In this document: one piece after another, positions 36,342-45,404 of the stretch
How the letters are laid out: every line of letters starts with the position of its first letter
Position numbering within the stretch: the stretch's first letter is position 1
Origin: Methylacidiphilum sp. Yel
GTDB taxonomy: Bacteria > Verrucomicrobiota > Verrucomicrobiia > Methylacidiphilales > Methylacidiphilaceae
Reading direction: 5' to 3'
Length of the DNA: 64,000 nucleotides
Assembly: GCF_004421185.1 (NCBI RefSeq)
Contig: NZ_LXQB01000029.1
Coordinates: forward strand, 1-64,000
The notes under the pieces: generated by a model
What the model saw: the letters and a program-made list of their open reading frames with translations, nothing else
Databases searched by the model: none
What the model was told of the DNA's origin: nothing
Program-made: the position numbers and the translations under genes

Positions 36342-37313
36342 ATGATGAGACGGGTACTTTCTGGAATTCAACCCTCGGGTTTTCTGCATATTGGAAATTA
36401 TTTTGGAATGATTAAGAGGGCAATAGAATGGCAAGACAAAGCCGAAACTCTTTATTTTATAGCTGACTATCATGCGTTAACGTCGATCAAAGATCCCCAA
36501 CACCTCTCCCAATATGTTAGAAAAATAGCCATGGCCTTTTTAGCATGTGGGATTGATCCGGCAAAGTCTATAATTTTTAAGCAAAGCGCCATACCAGAAG
36601 TCCACGAGCTTGCCTGGATCCTTTCTTCCATCACCCCTTTTGGATTATTGGAAAGATCGCACAGTTTCAAAGATAAAGTCGCCAAGGGTCTTTCCCCCAC
36701 CGTGGCTCTTTTTTCTTATCCGGTGCTGATGACAGCGGATATCCTACTGTATCAATCCGAAATCATTCCGGTGGGACAAGATCAAAAACAGCACCTCGAA
36801 ATCGCCCGGGACATAGCCAAAAAATTCAACAATACCTTTGGCGAGGTCTTCCGCATCCCTGAGCCAGACATACAGGAAGAAGTTGCTACTATCCCTGGGA
36901 TAGACGGCCAGAAAATGTCCAAGTCTTACAATAACACGCTTGAAATTTTTGGAGATCTTGAAGAATTTAAACGAAGGGTCATGAGCATCAAAACAGATTC
37001 CACCCCCATCGAATCTCCCAAGCCAACCAAAGGATCCATCCTTGTAGCTCTTTATAAGCTTGTGGCCACTGAATCAGAATACCAGGAGTTTATTGCAAGC
37101 ATGGAAAAAGGTGGGTATGGATATGCCTATTATAAAAAGTTGCTCCTTGAAAAACTCCTTGCCTATTTTCAACCGATTCGAGAAAGGTACAAAGAGCTAG
37201 AAGAAAAACCAGCTTATGTTGAGGAAGTGCTTGCTGATGGGGCCTATAAAGCAAGGATGATTGCTCAAGAAACATTAACAAAAGCAAGACGTGCGGTCGG
37301 ACTGCTCGATTAA
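36342..37313 (+). CDS. trpS: Tryptophanyl-tRNA synthetase
   Basis: 323 residues, class I synthetase. The HIGH equivalent is 'PSGFLHIGNYFG', the KMSKS loop is 'GQKMSKSYNN', and 'MTADILLYQSEIIPVGQDQ' and 'HLEIARDIAKKFN' are typical of TrpS. It charges tRNA-Trp. Two ATG codons stand side by side at the start. The chorismate-mutase-like gene starts a few bases downstream, so the two are probably co-transcribed. Confidence 0.94.
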   Translation: MMRRVLSGIQPSGFLHIGNYFGMIKRAIEWQDKAETLYFIADYHALTSIKDPQHLSQYVRKIAMAFLACGIDPAKSIIFKQSAIPEVHELAWILSSITPFGLLERSHSFKDKVAKGLSPTVALFSYPVLMTADILLYQSEIIPVGQDQKQHLEIARDIAKKFNNTFGEVFRIPEPDIQEEVATIPGIDGQKMSKSYNNTLEIFGDLEEFKRRVMSIKTDSTPIESPKPTKGSILVALYKLVATESEYQEFIASMEKGGYGYAYYKKLLLEKLLAYFQPIRERYKELEEKPAYVEEVLADGAYKARMIAQETLTKARRAVGLLD

Positions 37314-37326
37314 TTAATTGAATACA

Positions 37327-38142
37327 ATGGGCATAGACATTTTCCGAACTCAATTAGAAAAGATCGACAATAGGATTCTGAAGTTTCTGAATCTACGGAT
37401 GAAACTTGCCCAGGAGATTGGAGAAAAAAAAAAGTCCTGCGGATATCCTATTCTTGATACCTATAGAGAAGATAGGTATCTAAAAAATCTGAAAGCCATC
37501 AACCGAGGGCCATTACGGGATAATAATCTGGAAGGAATCTACCGAGAAATCTTTTCTTCTTCACGCAGTCAGCAAGGAGGATTAAAAATTGGCTGTCCAG
37601 AAAGCCATTTTCTTTCTTGTCTCCTTGCTTCCCTATTTAGATTTGGTTCGAGTAGTGTTTTTGTCCCCATTTCGATGCACCATTCACAAGCAAGGGACGG
37701 GAAAGAACCAGAGGTAGACATAATCGTCATTTCGATCCATCTCCTACTAAAAAAGCTCCAAGAAGATCGGTCCTTTCTTGTTTCCTTCTTTCCCTCTTTT
37801 TCGCTAGGGGGAGAAATCGACCTTTCCCCTATTGTCTCTTCTCAGTCGGTGGATAACCTATATTTCTTTTTCCAAAAACATGCGATTCCAAAAGAAAATG
37901 CCGATTCGCTAAATACGGTCTTTCTTCTTGGAGGCATGTTAGCCCATGAAACTTTTCTGTGGGTAGAGAGTCAAAAAGGGAAAGTTCTTTACTGCAGTGT
38001 GGATGCTAAAAATCCGAAGAATTCTTTTTATCTTTGTGAAAAAACGGCAAAAGAACCAGACAAGGAAAGCATCGAATATTTATGGAAAAAATTTACAGAC
38101 AATAAAGGCTGGATAATTTTGATAGGCAGCTATCCTGTGTAA
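37327..38142 (+). CDS. Chorismate mutase (type II) domain fused to an unrecognised C-terminal region
   Basis: I chose the ATG at 37327; a TTG three codons earlier is possible and neither has a clear ribosome site. Residues 1-85 are an AroQ-type chorismate mutase helix bundle: 'IFRTQLEKIDNRILKFLNLR', 'LAQEIGEKKK', 'PILDTYREDRYLKNL' and 'IYREIFSSSR'. The following 185 residues resemble no domain I can name; a segment starting 'LKIGCPESHFLSCLLASLF' recalls the first motif of prephenate dehydratase (GPEGTFS), so this may be a degraded P-protein. It lacks the Thr-Arg-Phe motif of an active dehydratase. Chorismate mutase makes prephenate for Phe and Tyr. Confidence 0.65.
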   Translation: MGIDIFRTQLEKIDNRILKFLNLRMKLAQEIGEKKKSCGYPILDTYREDRYLKNLKAINRGPLRDNNLEGIYREIFSSSRSQQGGLKIGCPESHFLSCLLASLFRFGSSSVFVPISMHHSQARDGKEPEVDIIVISIHLLLKKLQEDRSFLVSFFPSFSLGGEIDLSPIVSSQSVDNLYFFFQKHAIPKENADSLNTVFLLGGMLAHETFLWVESQKGKVLYCSVDAKNPKNSFYLCEKTAKEPDKESIEYLWKKFTDNKGWIILIGSYPV

Positions 38143-38168
38143 TTGTTCAAAAGAAGCATCAAAATATT

Positions 38169-39737
38169 ATGGATTTTGAAGAGTTACCTAAAAATGCGGA
38201 TAGGTACTATTTCAGTTCTCCAGCTAAGGGGAAACTCAATGATGCTAGCAGTCAATCTAAAGGCCTTTCTCCAAGAAAAGTAGGTCCGAGAAATCTTTTC
38301 CCTCCCCATCTCTCTATCCAAAATAAAAAACATCCTCCTCCCAGAAAACTAGGCTTTGCTCCTAGCAATCATCCTCCTACTGAAGCTTCCACTACAGCTT
38401 CCTCAATGGCTTCTGTAAGAGGAAAAATCTCTTTTCCTTCCCATACTAACCATTCTAGCTTTTCTTCGACGTTCCCTAAATTTCCCAAAGAAACAGACAA
38501 TAAAAGACAAAGCCCCCCTGATTTTCTCTTAGATCGGGAAACAAGAAAAGTTCATCCTCCTCCTAAATATGCCGCTTCAAAACCTCTAAGCCCAGACAAA
38601 TCTAATAAGGAAATAACCACCCCATCCACTTTTTCATCGCGAAGAAAGTGGATTGGCTATCTTTTGCGGATCTTTCTCTATATTGGGATTTTGGCTGCTG
38701 GCATAGGGGCGTATTATTCCTTGAGAGAAACCCGGATCGAAGGATGGGTAGCAGTCAAAGACATCACCTTACCCAATGAAATCTATCTTGTTTATGACTT
38801 TTCTGCAGACATCAAAGCATTACGAGACAATTACCTCACCTCTATTGGCCCATGCCAGGAAGACATCCAGAACAAAAAGGAAAATCTAAAAAAAGCAAGA
38901 ACGGACATCACTGCACTGAATGAAAGACTTAGGCTATTAAAGCAGCAGGAGCATGTAGCCGAAACAGAAATTCAAATTGTCGCTAAAGAGTACCAAGAAA
39001 AAGCCGATCATCTTTGGAAGAACGAAGGGGTACTGCTCGACCAAGAATATGATAAAAAACTGGCCGAATTAGAGGACCGTTTCAAACAAAGAGCTCAGCA
39101 ATTGGGAATCAATTTTACTATTTCCTCTGCGGAGGCACGCTCTCCGGAAGCTTGGGTGAATGCCTATAACCTTGCCTTATATAATCCTCCCCCTGAAATA
39201 GACCCTGCCAAAGAACGCCTATGGGCCGAAGAGGAACTTAAAAAATGGCATAATTTTGAAAAAGAAAACGAGGCTAAACGAGAAGAACTAAAAAGATTGA
39301 CCAAAGAAATTCAATCTGAAGTGGGACCAAAGATTCAAGCATTGCGGGAACAGATACTCCGTCTCCAATCCAGAATTAAGGACAGCGAGTTGGAGATTGC
39401 TCCCCTAGAACAAGAATATGCTAACAATGAGAGGGAACTTTTAGAGGCCGAAGAGACGGAAAGAAAAATAAAAGAGCGTTTCTTGAAGGATCTAGAAAAA
39501 ATACCAAACAATAGCATCAGAGAAAAAATTCCGCTCAGTAAGGATGGCCACTTTGAATGGAGAAGATTAGATCAAAATCCAAAAATTCCTCCAGGCCGCT
39601 ATTTTCTATGGATAGCCATCCAAAAGGAAGGAAAAGTATGGTGGTCTCTCTTTTCTTTTCCAGTCAATGCTTTTTCTCTTACAGAAATTGTTGTCCTTCC
39701 TGAAAGCTTCATTCCTATTGATTCCCTTTTAAAATGA
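38169..39737 (+). CDS. Membrane-anchored protein with disordered N-terminus and long coiled coil
   Basis: 522 residues. The first 155 are rich in Pro, Ser and Lys, with repeated 'HPPP' (for example KKHPPPRK, RKVHPPPK). One transmembrane helix lies at about 160-180 ('LLRIFLYIGILAAGIGAYY'). A coiled coil covers much of 225-435, rich in Glu, Lys and Leu. The C-terminal part ends with 'PPGRYFLWIAIQKEGKVWWS'. The topology suggests a cytoplasmic Pro-rich tail and a periplasmic coiled coil. I do not recognise a family. Confidence 0.75.
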   Translation: MDFEELPKNADRYYFSSPAKGKLNDASSQSKGLSPRKVGPRNLFPPHLSIQNKKHPPPRKLGFAPSNHPPTEASTTASSMASVRGKISFPSHTNHSSFSSTFPKFPKETDNKRQSPPDFLLDRETRKVHPPPKYAASKPLSPDKSNKEITTPSTFSSRRKWIGYLLRIFLYIGILAAGIGAYYSLRETRIEGWVAVKDITLPNEIYLVYDFSADIKALRDNYLTSIGPCQEDIQNKKENLKKARTDITALNERLRLLKQQEHVAETEIQIVAKEYQEKADHLWKNEGVLLDQEYDKKLAELEDRFKQRAQQLGINFTISSAEARSPEAWVNAYNLALYNPPPEIDPAKERLWAEEELKKWHNFEKENEAKREELKRLTKEIQSEVGPKIQALREQILRLQSRIKDSELEIAPLEQEYANNERELLEAEETERKIKERFLKDLEKIPNNSIREKIPLSKDGHFEWRRLDQNPKIPPGRYFLWIAIQKEGKVWWSLFSFPVNAFSLTEIVVLPESFIPIDSLLK

Positions 39738-39755
39738 AGGATATTTTCTAGGGGC

Positions 39756-39774
39756 TCTGCTTGCTCGAAGCAGA
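39756..39774. terminator. Hairpin between converging genes
   Basis: TCTGCTT, a GCTCG loop, then AAGCAGA: a perfect 7-bp stem six bases from the aroD stop. There is no T-run, so it is a weak terminator candidate. Confidence 0.3.
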
Positions 39775-39779
39775 CCAGC

Positions 39780-40520
39780 CTAAAGGGCTTGAGGAAGGGA
39801 TTGATTTTTAGCAATGATTCCTAATCTTTGAAAATTCTCTTTTAAATCTAAAACGGAAGGTTGCCCAAGGGCAGCAGGCTTATCAATATAGCCGTAGACA
39901 AGTCGGGATCCTAAGGCTGATAAAACAATTCTTGAAAGATGGGAAAATTCTCCAATACCCATTAAAGACCACGGAATTTTAGGAAAAGAAAAGAAAAGTT
40001 CAGTCAACTGCTTGAGTTGCCTGAGGTTCTCTATTCTTACAGCAACCTTTACAAAATCAGGATCGAGTAATTTTATGTCTGGAAGAGAAGCAATGAGCTT
40101 GTTCAAATCTATAAACTCAGACAAAGAATGAATGGAGAGGATAATTTTTTTCCCTCCATTTTTATAAAGCGAATAAATGGTAGAGAGCTTTGAGTATTCT
40201 TGCCACTCCAAATCGACACAATCGACATAAGGAAAAAATTTTTCAAACAGTTCGCTCCTTTCACAATCAGAGAGTTCAAGCATTCCCCCTTCTTTTTTAG
40301 ATCTAATCGTAAGCAAAACAGGTAGGGAACGCTCTTGGAGGGATCTTTGCAATGCAATGATTCCTTCTGCGAAATCCAATTCTAGAAGAATGGAGTCCAG
40401 TCGGTACTCAATAAGATCAATGGGAAGATGATTCGAATAGGCAGCTTTCACGCCATAGTGGGTAGATATGGTTCCGACAACAATCAGAGGTTTTTGAATT
40501 GGAAAGAAAGGTTGATTCAT
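39780..40520 (-). CDS. aroD: Type I 3-dehydroquinate dehydratase
   Basis: 246 residues, class I (Schiff-base) enzyme. Glu38 in 'LIEYRLD', 'LLTIRSKKEGG', His131 in 'IILSIHS' and the Schiff-base Lys158 in 'FVKVAVR' are all present, followed by 'SRLVYGYIDKPAALGQ' at the C-terminal substrate loop. It dehydrates 3-dehydroquinate to 3-dehydroshikimate in the shikimate pathway. The nearby chorismate mutase belongs to the same overall route but is on the other strand. Confidence 0.9.
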   Translation of the reverse strand: MNQPFFPIQKPLIVVGTISTHYGVKAAYSNHLPIDLIEYRLDSILLELDFAEGIIALQRSLQERSLPVLLTIRSKKEGGMLELSDCERSELFEKFFPYVDCVDLEWQEYSKLSTIYSLYKNGGKKIILSIHSLSEFIDLNKLIASLPDIKLLDPDFVKVAVRIENLRQLKQLTELFFSFPKIPWSLMGIGEFSHLSRIVLSALGSRLVYGYIDKPAALGQPSVLDLKENFQRLGIIAKNQSLPQAL

Positions 40521-40677
40521 CTAAAAAATAATGTAAGAATAAATGCAGAGAAAATTAATGTAAATTTTCTTTTTAAGGGTGTTATGAAGAACATAGTATG
40601 TAAGCAAAATATCTTTTTTTTAAGAGGGATTCCCGCACTTATTAATAGCAAATCTTACTAACCTAACTTTTTTTTGA

Positions 40678-41814
40678 ATGAATCTAAATCAGAATTCTAT
40701 TCATCCATCTCCCGAAGTGGTTTCTAAAAATCCTCCTCTTTTATTGGAAGGAGGGAAACGCTTCCAACAAAAGACTTTTTCAATTATTCGATCCTTTTCT
40801 TCTCTTTTCAGTAACGACATTGGCATCGATTTAGGCACCGCTAATACCCTTGTGTATATCCGTGGCAAAGGGATCGTCATGAGGGAACCAACGGTCGTGG
40901 CGGTCTATCAAGGGACAAAAAATGTCCTCGCGGTTGGAGAAGAAGCCAAAAGAATGCTTGGCAGAACGCCTGGGAACATAACGGCGGTACGGCCACTAAA
41001 AGATGGAGTCATTACTGATTTCCATCTGACTGAGTCGATGCTCAAGGCCTTCATTCATAAAGTACAATCGCATTTTCATCTTCGCAGACCAAGAGTCGTA
41101 GTGGCTGTTCCAAGCGGTATTACAGAAGTAGAAAGAAGGGCTGTTCAAGAGTCTGCCAAGCATGCCGGGGCTCGGGAAGTGTTTTTGGTTGAAGAGCCAA
41201 TGGCTGCCGCCATTGGGGTTGGACTCCCCGTACATGAAGCTTCAGGCAACATGATCATCGATATTGGAGGGGGAACCACAGAAGTTGCGATCATCTCCCT
41301 TTCTGGAATTGTTTATAGCCGAAGTGTTCGGGTAGCCGGAGATGAAATGGATGAGGCCATTGTCAACTATTTGCGAAGAGCTTACAATCTTATGATTGGA
41401 GAAAGAACTGCTGAAGAAATCAAAATTAAAATCGGTTCAGCTTATCCTTTAGAGAAAGAAACAATAATGGAGGTAAGAGGAAGGGATTTAGTAGCAGGTC
41501 TCCCAAAGACATTAACGATAACTTCTCAAGAGGTAAGAGAGGCTATGATGGATCCAATATCGGTTATTGTGGAATCGGTACGGGTGACTCTAGAAAGATG
41601 TCCTCCTGAGCTATCTGCGGATCTGGTGGAGCGCGGCATAGTTCTTGCTGGAGGAGGGGCTCTTTTACGAGGGATTGATAGGCTTTTAGCTGAAGAAACC
41701 GCTCTGCCTGTATATATCGCTGAAGACCCGCTGAGCGCTGTTGCAGAAGGGACTGGTAAAATACTTGAAGAGTATCAATATCTTCATAGAATTGCCAAAT
41801 CGGCAATGATTTAA
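40678..41814 (+). CDS. mreB: Rod-shape protein MreB
   Basis: 378 residues, bacterial actin. The core begins at about residue 45 with '[19 protein letters not shown]'; '[20 protein letters not shown]', '[16 protein letters not shown]' and '[19 protein letters not shown]' follow. MreB filaments position cell-wall elongation enzymes at the inner membrane. Compared with E. coli MreB there is an N-terminal extension of about 35 residues with no clear function, unless the true start lies downstream. First gene of mreB-mreC-mreD-mrdA-rodA. Confidence 0.94.
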   Translation: MNLNQNSIHPSPEVVSKNPPLLLEGGKRFQQKTFSIIRSFSSLFSNDIGIDLGTANTLVYIRGKGIVMREPTVVAVYQGTKNVLAVGEEAKRMLGRTPGNITAVRPLKDGVITDFHLTESMLKAFIHKVQSHFHLRRPRVVVAVPSGITEVERRAVQESAKHAGAREVFLVEEPMAAAIGVGLPVHEASGNMIIDIGGGTTEVAIISLSGIVYSRSVRVAGDEMDEAIVNYLRRAYNLMIGERTAEEIKIKIGSAYPLEKETIMEVRGRDLVAGLPKTLTITSQEVREAMMDPISVIVESVRVTLERCPPELSADLVERGIVLAGGGALLRGIDRLLAEETALPVYIAEDPLSAVAEGTGKILEEYQYLHRIAKSAMI

Positions 41815-41828
41815 CTACTAATGGCTCC

Positions 41829-42761
41829 TTGAAACTTCCTTTTTTTCGAATGCGAAAAACTACCGTAGAAAAAGACGACACCTCCCTGTTTGAGGAAAAA
41901 GAACAAAATGCTTTTTCTAAAATAGCCTATCATCGGGCGGGGATCTTCATATTTTTAGGGGCTCTTTTTCTTGTATTTATTGGATTGGTTCTGCCCAAAC
42001 CATGGCAACAAACTATCCATAAATATGGATTGGAACTATTTTCTCCTGTGATTTGGATATGGGATAAAACGGTCAAGACTATCGATGACTATACATCCAG
42101 TCTCAAGACACTCGATCAAGTCCAGTTAGAACTCAAAGAGCTGAAAGCCAAAAATGCGCAACTAGCCATGGAAAACAGCTACCTGACCCATTTACGCCAG
42201 GAAAACGAAAGATTGAAAGAAATGCTTTCCTTTCGCCATGCTTCTAGATATAGACTTCTTGCCTGTCGAGTCATCAGTCGGGATCCAACCAATTGGTGGA
42301 ATGATCTTTTGATAGATGTCGGTTGGGCTGACGACAACGAGCTTTATTCTGATTTGCCAGTGGTCACTCCTCGTGGTGTAGTTGGGAAAACTGGTATTGT
42401 GGCAAGGCACACCACCGAAGTCATCCTGCTGACCAATGAGAATTGTAAAATTTCGGCGATGACAGAAGTATCAAAAGATCAGGGGCTTGTGGTAGGGGCT
42501 GGGACAAACGGAGAAAATAAACCATATTCTCGGATGATCTATCTCCCAAGGAATAGTCAGGTAGGAGTTGGAGAAAGGGTTTTAACCAGTGGCTTAGGCG
42601 GTGTTTTCCCTCCAGGCCTATACATTGGAAGCGTCATTCAGCTGGAACCCCTCGATGCCTCTCATAATTTTGGACTCTACCGGGAGGTCATCCTCGATAC
42701 CGGGGTGGATCTCACACAACTTAACGAGATGTTTGTTATACTCGTTGGGAAAAGGGAATAG
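41829..42761 (+). CDS. mreC: Rod-shape protein MreC
   Basis: 310 residues. One transmembrane helix (about 38-56, 'GIFIFLGALFLVFIGLVL') is followed by a coiled coil ('LDQVQLELKELKAKNAQLAM') and the beta-rich MreC domain ('VISRDPTNWWNDLLIDVGWA', 'VVTPRGVVGKTGIVARHTTE', 'GVGERVLTSGLGGVFPPGLY'). It links MreB to the periplasmic cell-wall machinery. The start is a TTG at 41829; an in-frame ATG at 41850 is an alternative, and neither has a clear ribosome site. It lies 14 bases after mreB. Confidence 0.92.
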   Translation: MKLPFFRMRKTTVEKDDTSLFEEKEQNAFSKIAYHRAGIFIFLGALFLVFIGLVLPKPWQQTIHKYGLELFSPVIWIWDKTVKTIDDYTSSLKTLDQVQLELKELKAKNAQLAMENSYLTHLRQENERLKEMLSFRHASRYRLLACRVISRDPTNWWNDLLIDVGWADDNELYSDLPVVTPRGVVGKTGIVARHTTEVILLTNENCKISAMTEVSKDQGLVVGAGTNGENKPYSRMIYLPRNSQVGVGERVLTSGLGGVFPPGLYIGSVIQLEPLDASHNFGLYREVILDTGVDLTQLNEMFVILVGKRE

Positions 42762-42791
42762 CAAAAACTGAATCAGTCATTTTAAACTCGC

Positions 42792-43340
42792 ATGCTTGTA
42801 ATCTTTCTTCTCTTTCTTTTCATCGGTTTTCTTTCTATTTTCGGACAAATGATTATGCCAGATCTCCCTTTCTTTTATGCTAAAGCTGAACTAAGCGCTC
42901 TGTTTGTCATTTATTTTACTCTTAGAATGCCCTTTTTTTATGCTTTTGGCTTTTCTCTCTATACAGGAATGCTATCCGATCTCCTCATACCTGGTATTTT
43001 TGGGACCACTACCCTTAGCCTTATTCTGCTTTTTCTATTTATGAGTATCCTTAAGCCACTTTTTGCAAAAATAGGAAACTATTGGATGTTTCCTCTCTAT
43101 GTCTCTGTAGGGATCTTTTTTTATTCTCTGGTAAGCTACTTGCTTTTTGAATTGGAAAACCATCAATGGTACTGGTCTTTAGAACCTTGGACAAAATGTG
43201 TTTCGATTTCCTTTCTTAGCACTTTGGTATCGATTCCTCTCTTTTTACTTATGGACCTTCTCTTTGCTCTCCTTAAAATTCCCCTTCCAGAAGAAGAATT
43301 TTTTCCCTCTTTTTTTAAAAAAAATAGTAATTTAACTTAG
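42792..43340 (+). CDS. mreD: MreD-like membrane protein
   Basis: 182 residues with about five hydrophobic segments. The sequence is poorly conserved, as usual for MreD, but a motif like 'GFSLYTGMLSDLLIPGIFG' (family: G...GLL.DLL....G) and the position between mreC and mrdA support the assignment. MreD helps anchor the elongasome in the membrane. The start ATG at 42792 is 30 bases after the mreC stop. Confidence 0.8.
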   Translation: MLVIFLLFLFIGFLSIFGQMIMPDLPFFYAKAELSALFVIYFTLRMPFFYAFGFSLYTGMLSDLLIPGIFGTTTLSLILLFLFMSILKPLFAKIGNYWMFPLYVSVGIFFYSLVSYLLFELENHQWYWSLEPWTKCVSISFLSTLVSIPLFLLMDLLFALLKIPLPEEEFFPSFFKKNSNLT

Positions 43341-43374
43341 AAAATTAGAAAAGAATTTTGACTAGCCTCTTACC

Positions 43375-45402
43375 ATGACAAGTACTCCTCCAGGTATACG
43401 CCATTCCGTTCGACTGCGGATTTCCTTGCTTGCTCTTGTTGTCATTGTCGCTATGGGAATCCTTCTAAGCAGATTATGGATTTTACAGATCTACGAAGGC
43501 AAAGCCTATGCTTCTAAACTAAGGAATCAAACGACTATCTCCCTACGTCTTGCAGGAGCCAGAGGACCTATTTTGGATAAAAATGGCGTAGGACTGGCTG
43601 AAAATAGAGCGATGTTTGAAATCGATCTTTATCTAGACGAACTTGTCCGAGATTTTCCCAGAAGACACAAGGGGAAAACGCCAAGGATTGAAGTACAAAG
43701 AATGATGGGAGGAAATGTTGTCCTTAGAAAAGAACCAGACATTTACAAAATCGTCATGACAGACTTAGCTCCCATTCTCAAAGCTCTGCGTCTAGCCGTA
43801 AAATTGGATCCCAAAGAACTTCAAAGGCATTATTTTACTAGTCCTTCAGTTCCATATTCATTAAGAACAGACTTAGATTATGCAACAGTCGCTCGATTTG
43901 AAGAACAAAACTTAGGAGTTCCGGGCATAGATATCGCTGTCAAACCTATTAGGTATTATAATTATGGGGCCTTAGCATCGCATGTCATTGGCTATGTCGC
44001 TGCTCCGGATGATAAAGAAAAGGTATCCCCTGATGGGATCGCTCTGGATATGGTGGGGAAATGGGGCATTGAACGGTATATGGATGGCCAGCTTCAGGGC
44101 AAACCAGGAGGAAGGATCCTCAAAGTTAATTACCGCGGCTATATCGTTAATGAAGAAAGTTATATCCCCCCCCAATTAGGAGATTGCGTGTATTTAAGCC
44201 TAGACACGAGGATCCAGTATATCGTTGAGACCGCACTTCGTTCTGTCGGCAGAGGGGCTGCGGTGGTGGTGGATCCCAACACTGGGGATATTCTAGCGAT
44301 GTGCTCTGTCCCAAATTTTGATCCCAATGACTTCATTCCAAAAATATCCCAAGAAAACTGGCAAAAGCTAACAACCGACCCTACCAATCCTCTTGTGAAT
44401 AGAGCTATTTCTTCTTATCCTCCCGGTTCTACTTTCAAACTTCTCATTGCCCTCGCTGCGTTGAAATCTGGAGCTATTACCCCTAAAACGGTTATCAATT
44501 CCCCCGCGGCAATAGATATCGGCGGGCATTTGTTTCATGACTGGACGAAAACCGGCCGGGGGAATATCACTCTTTATGATGGTATCCGTTATTCCTGTAA
44601 TACCTTTTTTTATCAAGTGGGTATAAGAACAGGGATTCAAAACATAGAACAAATGGCTAATGTAGCGGGCTTTGGACAGCTTACAGGCATTCCTTTGCCA
44701 GGGGAATCCCCAGGAATCGTTCCTGGTCCAGAGTGGATGAAACAGAAATATCCTATGGAAAGATGGTCTACCGCGCATACCGCCAATGTTTCTATTGGCC
44801 AAGGCTTCTTGCAAGTGACTCCACTCCAGATGGCCCTTTTTGTGGCCGCTATTGCCAACGGTGGAACCCTTTTCTATCCAAGAATTGTTCAAGGCGTTTC
44901 TAATAACAAAGGAGAAATTAAGATTGCAGTGCCTTCACGGGTTCACTCCCAGCTTGACGTCAATCCACAAGATTTAGAAGCGATTAAATCGGCGATGCTT
45001 GGGGTGGTGGAAGAAGGCACAGGTGCCAACGCGAAGATTGAAGCCATCAAAGTAGCTGGAAAAACCGGTTCTGCCCAAGCGACTAAAAAATTAAACGGCA
45101 AACTTTACAAAGACACTCGAGCTTGGTTTGTAGGCTTTGCTCCTTATGAATCACCACGTTATGCTTTCTGTATTCTTGTAGAAGGAGGGGTCAGCGGGGG
45201 AGCTACCGCCGCTCCTATTGCAAAAAAAATTCTTGAAGGCATATTTGAAATTGAAAAAGGACATAATCCTACGTTAACTTATTTGAAACCAGCTATTGGC
45301 AATTTCAATGGGCTCACCGAGTTTACCAAAGAGCAATCTGGTTCTTCTCAGCCAAAACCCCCGCCTGACAATCAGTCAGGACAAAACGATGATGATGATT
45401 GA
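43375..45402 (+). CDS. mrdA: Penicillin-binding protein 2 (elongation transpeptidase)
   Basis: 675 residues. An N-terminal anchor (about 14-34), the pedestal domain, and a transpeptidase domain with Ser352 and Lys355 in 'PGSTFK', the SxN motif in 'IRYSCNTFFYQVG' and KTG at 563-565 ('VAGKTGSAQ'). It cross-links peptidoglycan during side-wall growth, paired with RodA. The C-terminus ends in a low-complexity Pro/Gln/Asp tail. The stop overlaps a possible TTG start of rodA, showing tight coupling. Confidence 0.94.
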   Translation: MTSTPPGIRHSVRLRISLLALVVIVAMGILLSRLWILQIYEGKAYASKLRNQTTISLRLAGARGPILDKNGVGLAENRAMFEIDLYLDELVRDFPRRHKGKTPRIEVQRMMGGNVVLRKEPDIYKIVMTDLAPILKALRLAVKLDPKELQRHYFTSPSVPYSLRTDLDYATVARFEEQNLGVPGIDIAVKPIRYYNYGALASHVIGYVAAPDDKEKVSPDGIALDMVGKWGIERYMDGQLQGKPGGRILKVNYRGYIVNEESYIPPQLGDCVYLSLDTRIQYIVETALRSVGRGAAVVVDPNTGDILAMCSVPNFDPNDFIPKISQENWQKLTTDPTNPLVNRAISSYPPGSTFKLLIALAALKSGAITPKTVINSPAAIDIGGHLFHDWTKTGRGNITLYDGIRYSCNTFFYQVGIRTGIQNIEQMANVAGFGQLTGIPLPGESPGIVPGPEWMKQKYPMERWSTAHTANVSIGQGFLQVTPLQMALFVAAIANGGTLFYPRIVQGVSNNKGEIKIAVPSRVHSQLDVNPQDLEAIKSAMLGVVEEGTGANAKIEAIKVAGKTGSAQATKKLNGKLYKDTRAWFVGFAPYESPRYAFCILVEGGVSGGATAAPIAKKILEGIFEIEKGHNPTLTYLKPAIGNFNGLTEFTKEQSGSSQPKPPPDNQSGQNDDDD

Positions 45403-45404
45403 CA

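Noticed and set aside
44368-44892. 174-residue antisense frame inside mrdA
   Set aside because: It lies over the transpeptidase core, shows no protein features and has no ribosome site.
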